DNA of 64,000 nt from Paratinospora sagittata (Eukaryota; Streptophyta; Magnoliopsida; Ranunculales; Menispermaceae). Of the stretch, positions 1 to 11,952 are shown one piece after another (the first letter of the stretch is position 1; each line of letters begins with the position of its first letter). The translations under genes were made by a program, and so were the position numbers. The notes below the pieces were generated by a model. That model worked only from the letters and a program-made list of their open reading frames with translations. It searched no databases and was not told where the DNA came from. The DNA is taken from positions 7,875,001 to 7,939,000 of the forward strand of contig CM069602.1 of assembly GCA_035771175.1 (NCBI GenBank), in the 5' to 3' direction.

Positions 1-319
1 TAATTATACATTCTTGACTCTTTAGAAAAAGTTTAAATATTCCAAAGACGACATAGAAGGATTTTAAAGTAATACTAACTCTTTTTTTCGTTTTTTTTAG
101 GTAGTTCAGGTGGTAAAGACTCTTCTTTTACTAGAGGTTTTTTATTTTCATTTTATCACGTGTTTATAAATAATGTTAAGGATAAGCATAAACATCTCTT
201 GAGCTTAGTCTTACATTCCAAGGATTTACTTCGGATGCGTCTCGAGATTGTCGTTAGAAGCGTTCTCCTGAGGACGACGACGACGACAGGGTCAGTTTCC
301 GTTACCTATATTCCCTTAC

Positions 320-481
320 TTGCCTTCACTTCTTTCTCTCTCTCTCTCTCAGTGACACCTGCCCGAACTGCCCGCACTTTCCCTTTCTCTGTCTCTCTCT
401 CTCGAACACCAACACACGCGCGCACACTAATTGCGCTTGTGCTCTTTGAATTCTTCAATGGCTGCGAAAGCTACATTCGCG

Positions 482-513
<32 letters not shown>

Positions 514-1112
514 CTTGCGCCTTTCCGAGCTCTCACGTATTAGCCTGAGTCGTATTTCTTCTCTCTCTCTCGTCTTTTGTACTTTTTCCACTACTACTAC
601 TACTACTAACTATTAAGCACAAGACAAAAAGCAGAGTTGAAATAGTTTTTGAGTTAAAAGATTTCGAGTTCGCTCTGAATCGGTCACCTCCTCACTTCAG
701 TTCTAGGGCTTCTTCTTCTTCTTGTATTTGTTGTTGTTGTAGGGCCGCCCTTGTCCCTTTTTGAGGAAGTTTTTGCCGCCGTGATCTGTTCCCTTCTTGG
801 AGTTTAGGGCTTTTCTTCTTCTTCTTCTGACCGAGTTCTGAGCCTGAGCGGGATTTGACCGATTCCGTGCTGAACAAATTGTTGAAAAGGAGGGTTTGTT
901 GGTTTCTGGGGTCGATTTTTGGATTTTCTGAGCTTTGTTGTTACGCTCTGATTCCGCCTGGAGTTTCTGCAAAAAAGAGGGGTTTTTGGTATTTTTGGTG
1001 ATTTATTATTGAGTTACTTTTTTTTTTTTTCCTTTGTGTGTGCGTGTGCGTGTGCGTGTGCGTGTGTTGGGTTTGGGAAATATGGGGTTTTGATTTAACA
1101 AGGGATTTGAAG
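320..1112 (+). promoter_or_regulatory. CT-rich leader / probable 5'UTR of the PBL-type kinase
   Basis: This stretch ahead of the kinase start codon holds several CT/TC microsatellite tracts (about 338-352, 395-404, 489-514 and 560-572), a CTA run near 591-608, CTT runs near 709-721, and a TGTGCG-type repeat near 1036-1066 ending about 50 bases before the ATG. Pyrimidine-rich tracts like these are common in plant core promoters and 5' leaders. I see no clear TATA box placed for this gene, so the transcription start is not fixed. Open frames in this stretch are low-complexity (Ser/Leu runs from CT repeats) and are not credible genes. Promoter and leader cannot be separated without transcript data. 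Confidence 0.45.
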
Positions 1113-4100
1113 ATGGGATTAGGGCCTGAGGCTATTGAGGTGGAGGCATGGGATGTGGAGAAGTCTAATAAGGAGAAGAATAAGAAGAAGAAAGATGAGG
1201 TGGAGGTGAAGGAGACTGGTTGTTGGATGAAGTTTAGGTTTATAGGTAGCTGTATTCCTTCCAGATCCAAAGTTGAAACCTCTATTAGCGGCACCAGTAC
1301 TCATTATGGTAATATATTTCCCCTTTTTCTTCAATTATATTTATATGGAAATTCATTCAATTTCTTGATCTAGCTTACTTTCTTAGCTCATTTATTTGGT
1401 TATTTTCCTGTTGGGCATCTGAAATTCTGGTGTCTTGTTTGTTTTTAGATGTGCCAGATACTTATTTCTTGCTGTTGGCTGGCATAACTGATTGATTTAG
1501 TCAATGCAAATTTGTTCTTTCTTTTATGAGTACTCTTAGCTTTCATTTGGTTTCAGTATCTGTATGTTGGTTTACCATTAATTTGGGCATTGGCCAAGTA
1601 ATAAGCATTCCCTTCTTGGATACTCTTGGTAATTTGCCATTTATGTCTAATATTCCTTAAGATTTTGGGCTGTTGTAATTTTTGTGTTACTCTGTTCAGT
1701 TGCCAATTCGAGCGGTGTTAGCGTGTACTATATGTTTGGATATTCTGATTGCTAACAAATCATTTTGACATGTCTGTTCTGCATGTGGACCAGCGGAAAG
1801 TAAGTCAACGAATGACACTAGTAGAGACCAACCGGTTGCTCCCATAGCGTCTTCTTCAACCACAAGTAATGCAGAAGAAAGTAACCCCACTTCTCCAAAA
1901 GTAGGTGAGGAGGAACTGAAAATTGCTTCTCAGCTTAGAAAATTCACATTTTATGAGCTAAAGGCAGCAACGAGGAATTTTAGACCAGAAAGTCTTCTTG
2001 GAGAAGGTGGGTTTGGTTGTGTATTCAAAGGCTGGATTGAGGAGAATGGAACTGCTGCAGTTAAACCTGGCACAGGGCTTACTGTTGCCGTTAAGACCCT
2101 GAATCATGATGGACTTCAGGGTCATAAGGAGTGGCTGGTATGAGCTTCTCTACTTTAAGTTGCTCCATTTTTGGGACATATACTCTTGATTAAGCTAATT
2201 TTATTTTTTGATTCTTGATTGGTTTTTATGCAAACACTTTTCTCACTGGGCAGGCTGAAGTTAATTTTCTTGGTGACCTTCTCCACCCAAATCTGGTTAA
2301 ATTGATTGGTTATTGCATTGAAGATGATCAAAGATTGCTTGTATATGAGTTCATGCCTCGGGGAAGCTTGGAAAACCACCTCTTTAGGAGTATGTAATTG
2401 CCTACCTTTTGATGCCTTAGTCCTGACCTCTGGCTTGTATTTTGGTATTTTTGAATTATGACAACTGTAGTTTGTTATTAATAAATTATTGTCAGAAAGA
2501 CATTTCTTTAAACAGAGCTTGATATGGGAACATTATGTTTTCAACTGATTCTAGCATTTGGAATTTGACTTTGCTGATGTTGGTGTTGAAATTAGAGATA
2601 AAATGACAAGTTATCCAAATATCATAGGGGATTCTTAATATAGTGAATTTATATTTGAAAAGACTATTCAGTGTATTGGCTAAGAGCTTTCTTACATTAC
2701 AGCTTCTAATGCAATCTGAATTGTGAATTTAAATTTATGGCCTCCCAAAGGGCTTTTTTTATTTGCCAATGTCACTTTGCCTTGGCTAACGACACTTTGT
2801 CTTGGCGGTTGCCCAAAACTTTTGATCCTTTTGACCAGAGTTCAATTCCTTGTACCTACAAGGTTTATTAAATTAAAGGAAAATCTTGAGTGTTGACATG
2901 TTGTGGGGGCAAGAGCTCTCTTGTCTTGCGGGTGTTTGCTTGTTTGTCTTTGGGCCTATATGCCTGATGTTGGCCTAGCCCACTAGTTGTGCCTGCATTG
3001 TACTTCATAATGCATCATGTATTTAAATGGAGATTGAAATGTAATTTGACCTTGACAAAAAGGCTTTTTTTTATTATATATTATTATTAGCATTAAATAT
3101 ATTAGGAAGACTTTTTTTTGTTATATGCCAATATTTTTAAGAATAGTGAAGGCTTGACTGATGTTCTTACAAAGGGCTATTGTTTTAGATATTAGAAAAT
3201 TAAAAATTATATTAGTAAGTAGCCTAAGCATTGCTTGGGAATAACTGTGCAAGATAGTAATGTGATGGTTTCTTTTTTATTTGTTTATTTATGTATGTAA
3301 CCTTGTGTTTTGCTGCCAAAATTGCACTTAGGAAAAAGTGAAATGCCTGATTTTTCATGCAGCATTGTGTTGTGATGGATTTTGGTTTATGGTCCGCAGA
3401 GATTAGCATGCTAACATTAATTTTTATTGGTGCTAATACAATTTCCTTCTGCAATGTTGATGTCAATCTTCTTACAGGATCCTTGCCTCTTCCATGGTCC
3501 ATTAGAATGAAAATTGCATTTGGTGCTGCAAAAGGCCTTGCTTTTCTTCATGAGGAAGCCGAACGGCCAGTGATATATCGTGATTTTAAAACATCTAACA
3601 TCCTGTTAGATGCGGTATGTAACTATAACTGGGATGGTAACATCGTGTTTCTTTGCTAATATTGGTCTTTATCTTAAGAAAATATCTTTTCAGGATTATA
3701 ATGCTAAGCTCTCTGACTTTGGCCTTGCCAAAGATGGTCCTGAGGGAGACAAGACTCATGTATCTACAAGGGTAATGGGTACTTATGGCTATGCAGCTCC
3801 AGAATATGTAATGACAGGTGAGAGTCATGAGATTAGTTAAATTTATTTTCTTTTTGCAAGTTTTATTTTTAGTTTTCTTCAGCTTCTTCCAGTAGAAACA
3901 AACTGTCATAGAATGAAATAGTATTAAATCATAGGATAACTCAATCAATGAAATCTTTAGCTTCTTGATTCACTGTCTGCCAGAAATGAAGACCAGAGGC
4001 AGTGAATGAACTGTAGTTATGAAGGGGGTGTGTGTTGTGATAGATCAGCTGCACCCGTCAAATTAGGGAAAACATCCTTTGCAGCTAATCTTCAGATAAA

Positions 4101-7100
4101 TTATCCCAAACGAGGGCTGGTTTTTGCTGTCTTAGATGTCCAGAAACCACTAATAAAAACTCAATGAGGATTTTTTTGCCTTTAATGTGTTACTATTGAA
4201 TTGTTGATCCCAAGGGAAATTGGTTCTAGAGATCACTGCTGAACAAAAAGAGTTCTTTCAGAGCTGTCAACCAAAGTCTGAAGGTTGTTTTGTAAATGAG
4301 AACGGCTTGTGAACCTTCAAATTATAATTGCTTGATTTATGATGATAATTTGGAATTAGAATATAACATGTAGATAAAATGGGAGATTTGTGATAAAATG
4401 TCGCAAATTTATGGTCTTAACATAATGTTTGGCAATATTTGTTCAAATTACTTTCCATTATTAATTGTAAGATTTTAGTTAAATTACAATATTTAATGTT
4501 TTAAACATAGTTTCTTTTGAGCTTTAAAAAATTTAGATGTGCTCCTTCGTTGGGTTTGCCTACGCTCGAAGAAGTCATCCAGACATTGGATTGGCAACTT
4601 GAGGGGTAAAGTTGGGTTTCTGATAGCAGAAAATATCAGTTTGCTCTCCATTGAAGGCCTAATAAAACTTACTTGGTCAGTATTATAAGTTATTGTAAGC
4701 ATTTAGATATCCATAACCATAACCATGAAATTGGCAAAGTAAACAGGTATTTGTTACATTTTAGCTGGAAACTATTTCTATTACTGAATTACATCTGGGC
4801 TACATGTGTTTTCTTTTTATTTGCTACCATAATATTGGTCCATCACAATGGAAATTTGGCTAATTTGTGTGGATATCTGTCATAATTTGTGTGTTACAAT
4901 TGGCTATATTTGATAATACATAATGGTTAATTACTGCCTTATCGTTTGGATTGGTATTGTGACTAATGAAAGGACCAAAAGTGATAAACACTGAATAGGT
5001 TGAGGAAAGCTTGAAAGAAGGGCTTGTTTCCCTATGGAGAACCTCTATTCTGGTTAAACTAGAAGTAACTAAAAGATAAGCTCGTAAGATGAGGGTAAAG
5101 CTTGGAGTCTGAACTAGTACTGAACTAGTACCGTTACAACAATACTAGCATTGGAGATTCAGATCTTGGATCAGCTAGTACTTGTTATGCATTTTATTTT
5201 TTCTTTCTTTATTGGTGTTTTATTTCATTAGAAGTTTAGTTGGGGTCCAATTATGGTATTTGAATCCAATTAGAGCTAAGCTTCCTAATTTGGTGGGATT
5301 CAAACTTTGTATGTTTTTCTATAAATAGTTTAGGGTGCAATTTGCACAACACATTGAATAAATTGGACAAATCCGATTTGGAATTTTGATCTTGCCTTTT
5401 CTTTCTTTATATTGGTTCCCCGTTTTCCCCATTACATTATCTCAAAGATTATTGTTTGGGTCTTCCATCTTCCCCTATTTGCTATATGACTGCCAAGTGA
5501 GTATCCTGCACACCTGCTACCATCTAAAGAGGTAACTTTAGTATTCTAACCATCTATAGTTTCTAGGTTCCTCATTAATCCTCACTGGTCTAAAAGAAAA
5601 CTTTAAAGGAAATGATAACAAAGATGTGCATGTGAATGCAACAGTGAAAGTAAATGTTACTTAATTCTGATGGATCTTTTAATTCATCATAGAATTAAGA
5701 CTAAGGAAATTTGAGATTTATTGAGTCCACCATCTTACTTCATAAAAAAAGCTGGTTTTAGAGTGCGTGATCTAGCTAGTAAAGCTTTTGCTCTGACTAA
5801 TTCATAAGAAGGATTTTGAAGATTCTAAGTCAAGATTGCTAGTTCTCCATCTTCTGTAAAATCATGATTTTTGCCATCGTTTGAAACTCTTTGTTTCCAA
5901 CATGGTAAATTGTGAATATACAATTTAGAGTAATTCCCTGTTTTACTATTTTTTTAGTAAATTTGGATATAGTATTTGGCTAGTTGAGTTTTAATAAGCC
6001 CTTTTGAGTTGATGTTTTCTTTTTTAAATAGCGAGGTTTTAGATTGTCAAGGCATTAGTGTTTGTATAGGGAGTACGTTGGATAGGGTTAGGTTTTTTAC
6101 CTTCTTTACATCATTGCTATTGAATGATACTGAATGCCTAAAGTAAACATCTGATTGATTCAGTTATATGATGTAATAGATAATGGCATGTTTTTGTTTT
6201 AGCTGCACCGTGGAATGAATTGTCAATTCTTTTGAATTTTTTAAATTTTGAATTGTAAATTAAATGTAAATGAAAAGTTTTAAGAAATTCTTCTAAGTTC
6301 AGTAAAGAAATTGAAATGGTTTGCAATATTAGAAAATATCCTTTGAATTTTTTTTACCGTTTAATTGCGAATGTTGTTGTAGTTGTTTATTATTATTTAA
6401 GAAAAAAAAGTGTCTTACAGTCCTAGTGTGGTGCCTTCAAAGTCTCCATCTTAATGCTGCTAAATTTTGTACTCTAATCCCTTGTGATAACAGTCAAGGT
6501 ACGAAACTTCGATTTCGCCCTAAACTTCGTCCTTCAAAAATCAGAATTAATTCGGAGAAGTTTAATTCGACATGGAGAATTTTTGTAAAAATTTGCTAAA
6601 TTAGAGAAGTTTAGAGAATTTTTGCATATATGCTTAAATATCTAAATTTATTGTAGTATAAGCTAAAAACTAATATAAATAGACACTTTTAATACATAAA
6701 AATATCAATAAGCGACCTAGCAAAATCAATCTTGTTAAGTGAGTTGATGGATTTGAATGACGACTTTTGGTCTTAATTTGTTTTCTTTATTTTGATATTT
6801 AATTTTGTGGTGGCTTGCTTCTCGACCATATACTTTACTAGTTTGAATTCTATCATGCTTAATTTATTAGTTTATTATTTGAATGCGTTGTTTATTAATC
6901 TTGTTTCATAAGAGTTAACTAAAAAAATATGACTTTAGGAAATCTTTTAATTTAGTTTTAAGTTTTTATCTTATTTCGACTTTAACTATTTATTTATTTT
7001 GCTTCTTTTTTTTTTTTTTGGTAAAGCATATCCCGTTAACTACATAATTTGTTAACTTGTTAAATTATTTTTTAAAATTTATATTGCTATGTTGGTTGAT

Positions 7101-10100
7101 GAAGCTGAAAATAATTCATAATTATTAGTGTTTTTTTGTTTTTTATTGATGAAGTAACATCTTTTTTACTTCTCTGTCTAATTTCATCGAATTTTATCGA
7201 ATTTTTGCTCGAATTTTTGCATTTTTTTTTATTGAAAAACTAATCTTTTGTCGAAGTTTATCGAATTTCGTCGAAGTTGTCGAAGTTTATCGAATTATTT
7301 AGCGAATTTTTGCATTTTTTATTTTACATCCCACTTTGCACTTCGATGGTAAAAAAATCGAAAAAATTTACCGAATTTCGCCGAAATTCGGCGAATTTTT
7401 AGTCCTTGATAACAGTTAAATTACACCCTTCAATAATATCATCAGAATAGAACAATTTACGTGGTCACTAACTATATGTTCAGCTTTCCAACTTTCCCTT
7501 CAAAGTCAAATACAGTTACGTGTTTTAAGTTGCTTTCAAGCATTTTTCAGGGTTGTTTTCATGACATTGGATCGGGCCAAGTCTTGGGCTACTTAATGAT
7601 AAACCAAAATATTGCCGTGCAAAGTTTATTTTCATCTGAAACATTAGACTATTAGAGTGGTAGCTTTAAGGAATCTTCAAGTGGCTAGCATATTGGGGGT
7701 AACATATTATTTTATTAGATTGCTAAAGAGTGAATTCACATTGATTTGAATGAAAGTGAAGGCCCAGGACAATGGTTGAGTGCTTGAACAACCAGTGCAT
7801 TTATCTTGGTAAGCCTCCTGAATCTTCCATCTTTGCTTTCAATTACATTGGATTCTAGGAGGTTTTACTATTATTCGCTGACTAGGTCTTCTCAAAAGCC
7901 AATATGGTGCTATTGGAGGTCATGCTGATGCGTAAAAGAGCAGTCTAGGTCATATTGGACTCTTTGCTCAACTGATCCACTTTGAAGTTAAATTATTTAC
8001 TTGTTTTAGTTATACTGTTGACGGATTTCAAAGAACAAAAGTATATGTTAAACTGATGGTTTCAAGTTTATTTATTTAGGTCATGGGTTGATGTTTAAAT
8101 TTAGCAAGGAGGACTTGGTGAACTTATGATGAGTAGATTGGAGAATATTTCAAGTTGGAAATTTTAGAGAAAAGTCATGATAGGACCATAGAAACCATTC
8201 AAGGATTGGACAATCTTAATTATCTCTATCCATGATATGTTAGGTCTTCCTTTGCTTTACTATTACTATGAATTGTTAATAAGCTATTTTCCTAGCCAAC
8301 ATATCTTAAGTCTTTGTTGCATGTGTCCAAACCACCTTAATAAGTTCTCTCTCATTTTATCTCCAATTGGGACTACTCCTGCTATTCCTCAAATGTGTTC
8401 ATTTCTTATTTGATCTTTCAATATTTTATTACATATCCATCTTAACATTTATATTTCTGTTACATTAGTTTGTTAATTCGTTGCTTTGTTATTGTGAACA
8501 TTTTGTTCCATTAAGCATGGTTGGCTTAATAATTGTCTTATAAAGTTTTTCTTTTAACTTCAAGGGGATGTGTCAATCATATAATACTTTGAAAGTGCTT
8601 TTCCGCTAAACCCATCCTGCTTTAACTTTGTGGTATATTTCTCTCTTGATCAATAACTGATCCTAAACTTTAGGTATTTTGGATTAAATATTCATCAAGG
8701 ACAAATAAGAGGAGCACATTTTACCTTTCTTTAAAAGATAAAATTAAAAACAAGCATATTCGGGAAATAGTAGTAGTAGCACTAATTGGAGATAGAATGA
8801 GAGAGAATCGACTAAGGTGGTTTGGACAAATACAATGTAGGCTTTTAAGAAAGATTTAACTTCTTGTAATTTGAATGTTGATTTAGCCCTCAATAGATAG
8901 AGTGGAGTGGAGGAAGCAGATTCATGTAGTTAGGTAAAGGCTTAGTTGAGTTGAGTTATCTTTTAGTGTCATTTAATGTAATTTAGGAATTTTTTCTTTG
9001 GTGTGTGGTGTGTGTTGGGGGGGGGGGGGGGGGGGGGTACCATTTCATCCTCTTTTCGTCTACTTATTTGTAAAAGTTCCCATAATTTTTTATTATTATT
9101 ATTTTATAACAGTTACCTTAATTACTTGGCTCCATCAAAATAAAGCTCTCTAACATTATAACTTGATAAAAATTACTATGACATTTTAAAATAAATAATT
9201 TTATGGACTTTGGATTTTGACCTCCCTCTTCTGGATGTTATAGCATGCAGAAAATAAACAGAAGTAGCACGGTGACTCTACTGTGTATCTTGGGATGCTC
9301 TTTTTTAATTCTGAATTTGTTTAATGTTTTGCCATTAACAGACACAAGCACAACTCACTGTTATGGTAGAATAAGAACTATGGTTTGTATGTTGCTTTGT
9401 ATCCTGGTACTTGTCACTAATAACATTTCAAGTATATCATATACAAGCATAACAGGAGCCTTGTGCACTGGATATGCCCCCAAGGATGTCAAGTATTGAG
9501 TATTGAAGTTTAAAATTTACTGTCGTGTTTGAAGGGTAAGATGTGGCGCTTTTGAAGCAGGTCATGGATTAGACTTAAACCTTTAGCTCCAGAGTGATGG
9601 TTAACAATTTGATTGTTGAACATCTTAATCTAGTAATTTGGGATTTAGTCGTTCATGATGTTGATAACGTCAATGGTTGCTTAAGAGTAAGGGTTAACAA
9701 ACTCTGGTTGAGTAAACTTAATCTTGTAATTGGATTAATCGAAGATGGTGTTGATCACATCAATGAATGATTCTTTATAGACATTTACAGCAAGGAGAAA
9801 TCCTTTTGTTGTGCTAAGTGTAAGGATTCTATTTTCAACATCAATGTGACCTAAATTGTATTCTATTCCGACTATTTACTTGTTTGTCAATTAACTGTGT
9901 TGCTTAAACTCTTTTCTATGTATGGGATTATTCTTATTTCGTAGGTCATTCGGAGAATGATTCATTTTCTAGAACTTTTGAATAATTTACTGGGCTGTAT
10001 TTTGTCTGTGTGGTATTCATTAAAAAATGCTACCTTTTGAATGAGACTTCCGAGTTCTCTTTCCTTCAAAAAATTAAGCAGCATATAGGTTTTGAAGTTA

Positions 10101-10819
10101 TCAATTCATGGTGACTCCTCTTTTAATGAGCTTTCTAGGGGACTTGAGGATGCAATGTGATTGCCTCTTCCTTTCTCGTTCTCCTTCAAACATTAGAGTA
10201 AAAGAAGATGCCATGCAGCTCATGCATCATTTATTCTTACATTCAAATTTGTTTCTGTCATCCAATTCAGTAAATCCTTTTGTCTCCAGGACATTTGACG
10301 TCAAAGAGCGACGTCTACAGCTTTGGCGTGGTCCTTCTTGAGATGCTAACCGGCCGAAGATCCATGGATAAAAACAGACCAAACGGGGAGCACAACCTGG
10401 TGGAATGGGCAAGGCCACAGCTCGGGGAGAGGCGACGATTTTACCGGCTAATAGACCCTCGACTTGAAGGTAACTTCTCAATCAAAGGTGCACAAAAGGC
10501 CGCCCAATTGGCCCATCACTGTCTGAGCCGGGATCCAAAAGCCAGACCGCTAATGAGTGAGGTTGTTGAAGTCCTCAAGCCTCTATTAAATCTCAAAGAC
10601 ATGGCCAGCTCATCATATTACTTCCAGACCATGCAAGCTGAGCGTACCGGGGCTACTGTTTCTAGAAATGGCCTGAGATCACCTGCTGGGTTTGTATCAA
10701 GGAATGGGCAACCTATGAGAAGCCTCTCAATCCCAAATGGTTCGCAAGCTTCTCCTTACCACCACCGACATCATCCATCACCGAAGCTGTCACCAAAGCC
10801 AAATGAGAAGCTTACGTAG
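1113..10819 (+). CDS. PBL34-like: Receptor-like cytoplasmic kinase, RLCK-VII (PBL34/35/36-like), 488 aa
   Basis: Serine/threonine kinase that relays signals from surface pattern-recognition receptors at the plasma membrane (known for the family; inferred here). Exons: 1113-1308, 1794-2137, 2254-2389, 3478-3614, 3694-3817, 10290-10819; all junctions are GT-AG and the phase closes to 488 codons plus TAG. The N-terminus [18 protein letters not shown] has Gly2 for possible myristoylation, then a Lys-rich stretch and the motif TGCW...SCIPSRSK typical of PBL34-36. Kinase landmarks: Gly-rich loop [12 protein letters not shown] (about 134-145), VAVK lysine 166, RD-type catalytic loop YRDFKTSN with Asp261, SDFG with Asp279, and APE at 306-308. 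The Ser/Pro/His-rich tail (about 410-488) is usual for the subgroup. The ATG chosen is the one that gives the conserved N-terminus; upstream in-frame codons only read a TG repeat. Oddity: the last intron is 6,472 bp and splits the kinase domain just after the APE motif. Confidence 0.93.
2747..3075 (+). mobile_element. Possible SINE-like insertion in kinase intron 3
   Basis: Near-identical direct repeats (aaagggctttttttatt at about 2747-2763 and aaaaggcttttttttatt at about 3059-3075) bracket roughly 295 bp. Inside, the string agttcaattcc near 2840 resembles a tRNA-type polymerase III B box, and tggctaacgac near 2783 is a weak A-box candidate. This pattern fits a short retroposon with target-site duplication. 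The flanking repeats are T-rich, so chance similarity is possible. No coding capacity is visible. Confidence 0.35.
5200..5480 (+). mobile_element. Possible solo LTR fragment
   Basis: The stretch contains a good core-promoter string (ttctataaatagtttaggg near 5318-5336) followed by an oligo-pyrimidine stretch and an attgaataaat string. The order resembles the U3-R part of plant copia-type LTRs. It lies inside an intron, far from any gene start. I could not define TG...CA ends or a target duplication, so this is a weak call. Confidence 0.22.
6487..7416. mobile_element. Non-autonomous hAT-type DNA transposon with 8-bp target duplication
   Basis: The element spans 6495-7408 (914 bp), beginning CAAGG and ending CCTTG, and is flanked by the perfect 8-bp direct repeat ataacagt (6487-6494 and 7409-7416). 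An 8-bp duplication and short CAAGG-type termini are hallmarks of the hAT superfamily. Both subterminal regions are crowded with TCGAA/CGAA motifs (for example ttcgccgaaattcggcgaa just inside the right end and acttcgatttcgcc at the left). Such repeats are typical transposase-binding arrays. No transposase frame is present, so it would need a transposase in trans. Confidence 0.75.
8200..8700 (-). mobile_element. RTE-type LINE relic, C-terminal ORF part, minus orientation
   Basis: Reading the minus strand from about 8640 down to 8310 gives frame-shifted pieces of a plant RTE-LINE ORF C-terminus: KVKAGW, then [15 protein letters not shown] and, further on, IKNEH-like and KMRENxLRW-like residues just before tggtttgg. 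Several stops and frameshifts interrupt it, so it is dead. It lies antisense to the kinase gene, inside intron 5. Confidence 0.55.
8727..8960 (+). mobile_element. RTE-type LINE 3' end, plus orientation
   Basis: Plus-strand translation gives [11 protein letters not shown], then [14 protein letters not shown], then [11 protein letters not shown] with a frameshift between. It ends in the characteristic 3' sequence ggcttagttgagttgagtt. These are the conserved C-terminal and 3'-terminal landmarks of plant RTE LINEs. The fragment abuts the minus-oriented relic to its left in a head-to-head arrangement. Confidence 0.6.
9017..9037 (+). repeat. 21-nt G homopolymer
   Basis: An uninterrupted run of 21 G follows a gtgtgtggtgtgtgtt stretch. 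The exact length is likely to vary between individuals and to be error-prone in sequencing. Confidence 0.85.
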
Positions 10820-11952
10820 CATTGGGTTCATATATATCTGTTCCTCAGATCTTGTTTATTCCTTTTTCTTCTTGTTTCCCTTCATAGAAATATATTACTC
10901 CATGGGCAGACTGAACAAGAATTGGAGCAGAATGTTAACTTTGCGCTGAGTTGGTGCTCCTTTAGAGTGGTGAGGGTGAGGGCGGGGTTGGAGGACTTTG
11001 TGGAGGTAAATCTATTTTGGCATCTTGGGGGAGAGATCCCTGTAATGACTGACGATGCTTCATTTGACATCTTTTTCTTCTTAATTAATTTATACAAGCG
11101 AATTGGCATTTGTAAATTTGTTGGGAAGCCACAGGCCAGTGTAGAAGAAGATTCACAGGTTTGTTATTTTCCTCTTTGGTGTTTAGCCTATATGATTCAA
11201 ATCCCCTCAAAATGATCACAACACTAGATTGAGAGAGGCTGGTTGTTGTCTGGATGCGAGTGCAAAGGAATACCTGTAACTTTCTATTGCTCCTCTATAG
11301 AATGCTTGCTGATATTACAACAGCAAGAACATTCAAAATAATATACAACAAAGCCTTTTAACTCCATGGAGTTGGCTACATGCATGTATGCAGGGTTCAT
11401 CAAGTTTGAAAAACCATGAAGAGTCTGCTACATTTCCATAAAGCTCTTGATAAGCACACTCTTTTCTGCTAATTTGATTCGAGAATTAAGAAATATTTGC
11501 ATGTTGCAAAAACAATAAGATTATTGTCATTGCAAAACAACTGATCCTAAGATTTAAAAGTTATTTGATACAGTGTACTTTAATGGTTTGACGCACAGCA
11601 CAAGCTTTGGGGTCTTGAATTAAAACGCCAACACTTACATATCATTAAGCTTTGTAACCACTTCTGCTTCTGCTCAATCAAACATATTTGAATTTTATCT
11701 TGGGGCAAGGATGAGTTTCAAAAGGAGGGAATGACCTCCATATCAAATTTATTGCTAAGCAAAGTTGCAGCCAGCTTTCAATACATTTTGGCCCTTTGAG
11801 CATCATAGGACATGTGGATGATACTTGCAAGAAGTCTCTTACTAATTCTTATTATAACCTTATCGCTGTTGATAATATCAACTTTGATACCAGGTGCATG
11901 CAGAGTCCATCTGGCTACAGCAAGTTTGGCTGCAAGATCTTTATTCTTTCTC
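10820..11952. other. Convergent intergenic region, two 3' ends
   Basis: The kinase stop (10819) and the DUF1338 gene stop (11953 on the minus strand) face each other, so this 1.1 kb should contain both 3'UTRs. T-rich sequence follows the kinase stop. Short open frames here have no recognisable motifs, and I see no separate gene. Confidence 0.6.

Larger units (their letters stand above)
3818..10289 (+). other. Giant intron 5 of the kinase, filled with transposon relics
   Basis: This 6.47-kb intron runs from the donor after the [10 protein letters not shown] exon (atgacag|gtgaga) to the acceptor tgtctccag|g at 10289. No exon-like conserved coding lies between: the kinase frame resumes exactly at [13 protein letters not shown]. 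It carries a hAT-type element (6495-7408), two RTE-LINE 3' fragments in opposite orientation (about 8200-8960), a 21-nt G homopolymer (9017-9037) and an LTR-like stretch with a TATAAATAG core near 5320. The remainder is AT-rich sequence in which I recognise nothing. Confidence 0.85.

Noticed and set aside
60..120. gtagttcaggtggtaaagac, which resembles a SINE/tRNA A box
   Set aside because: No B box at the right distance, no tail and no target duplication; too short to support.
160..616. Overlapping Ser/Leu-rich open frames near the left end
   Set aside because: They arise from CT microsatellites and a non-ATG start, and have no domain or conserved motif.
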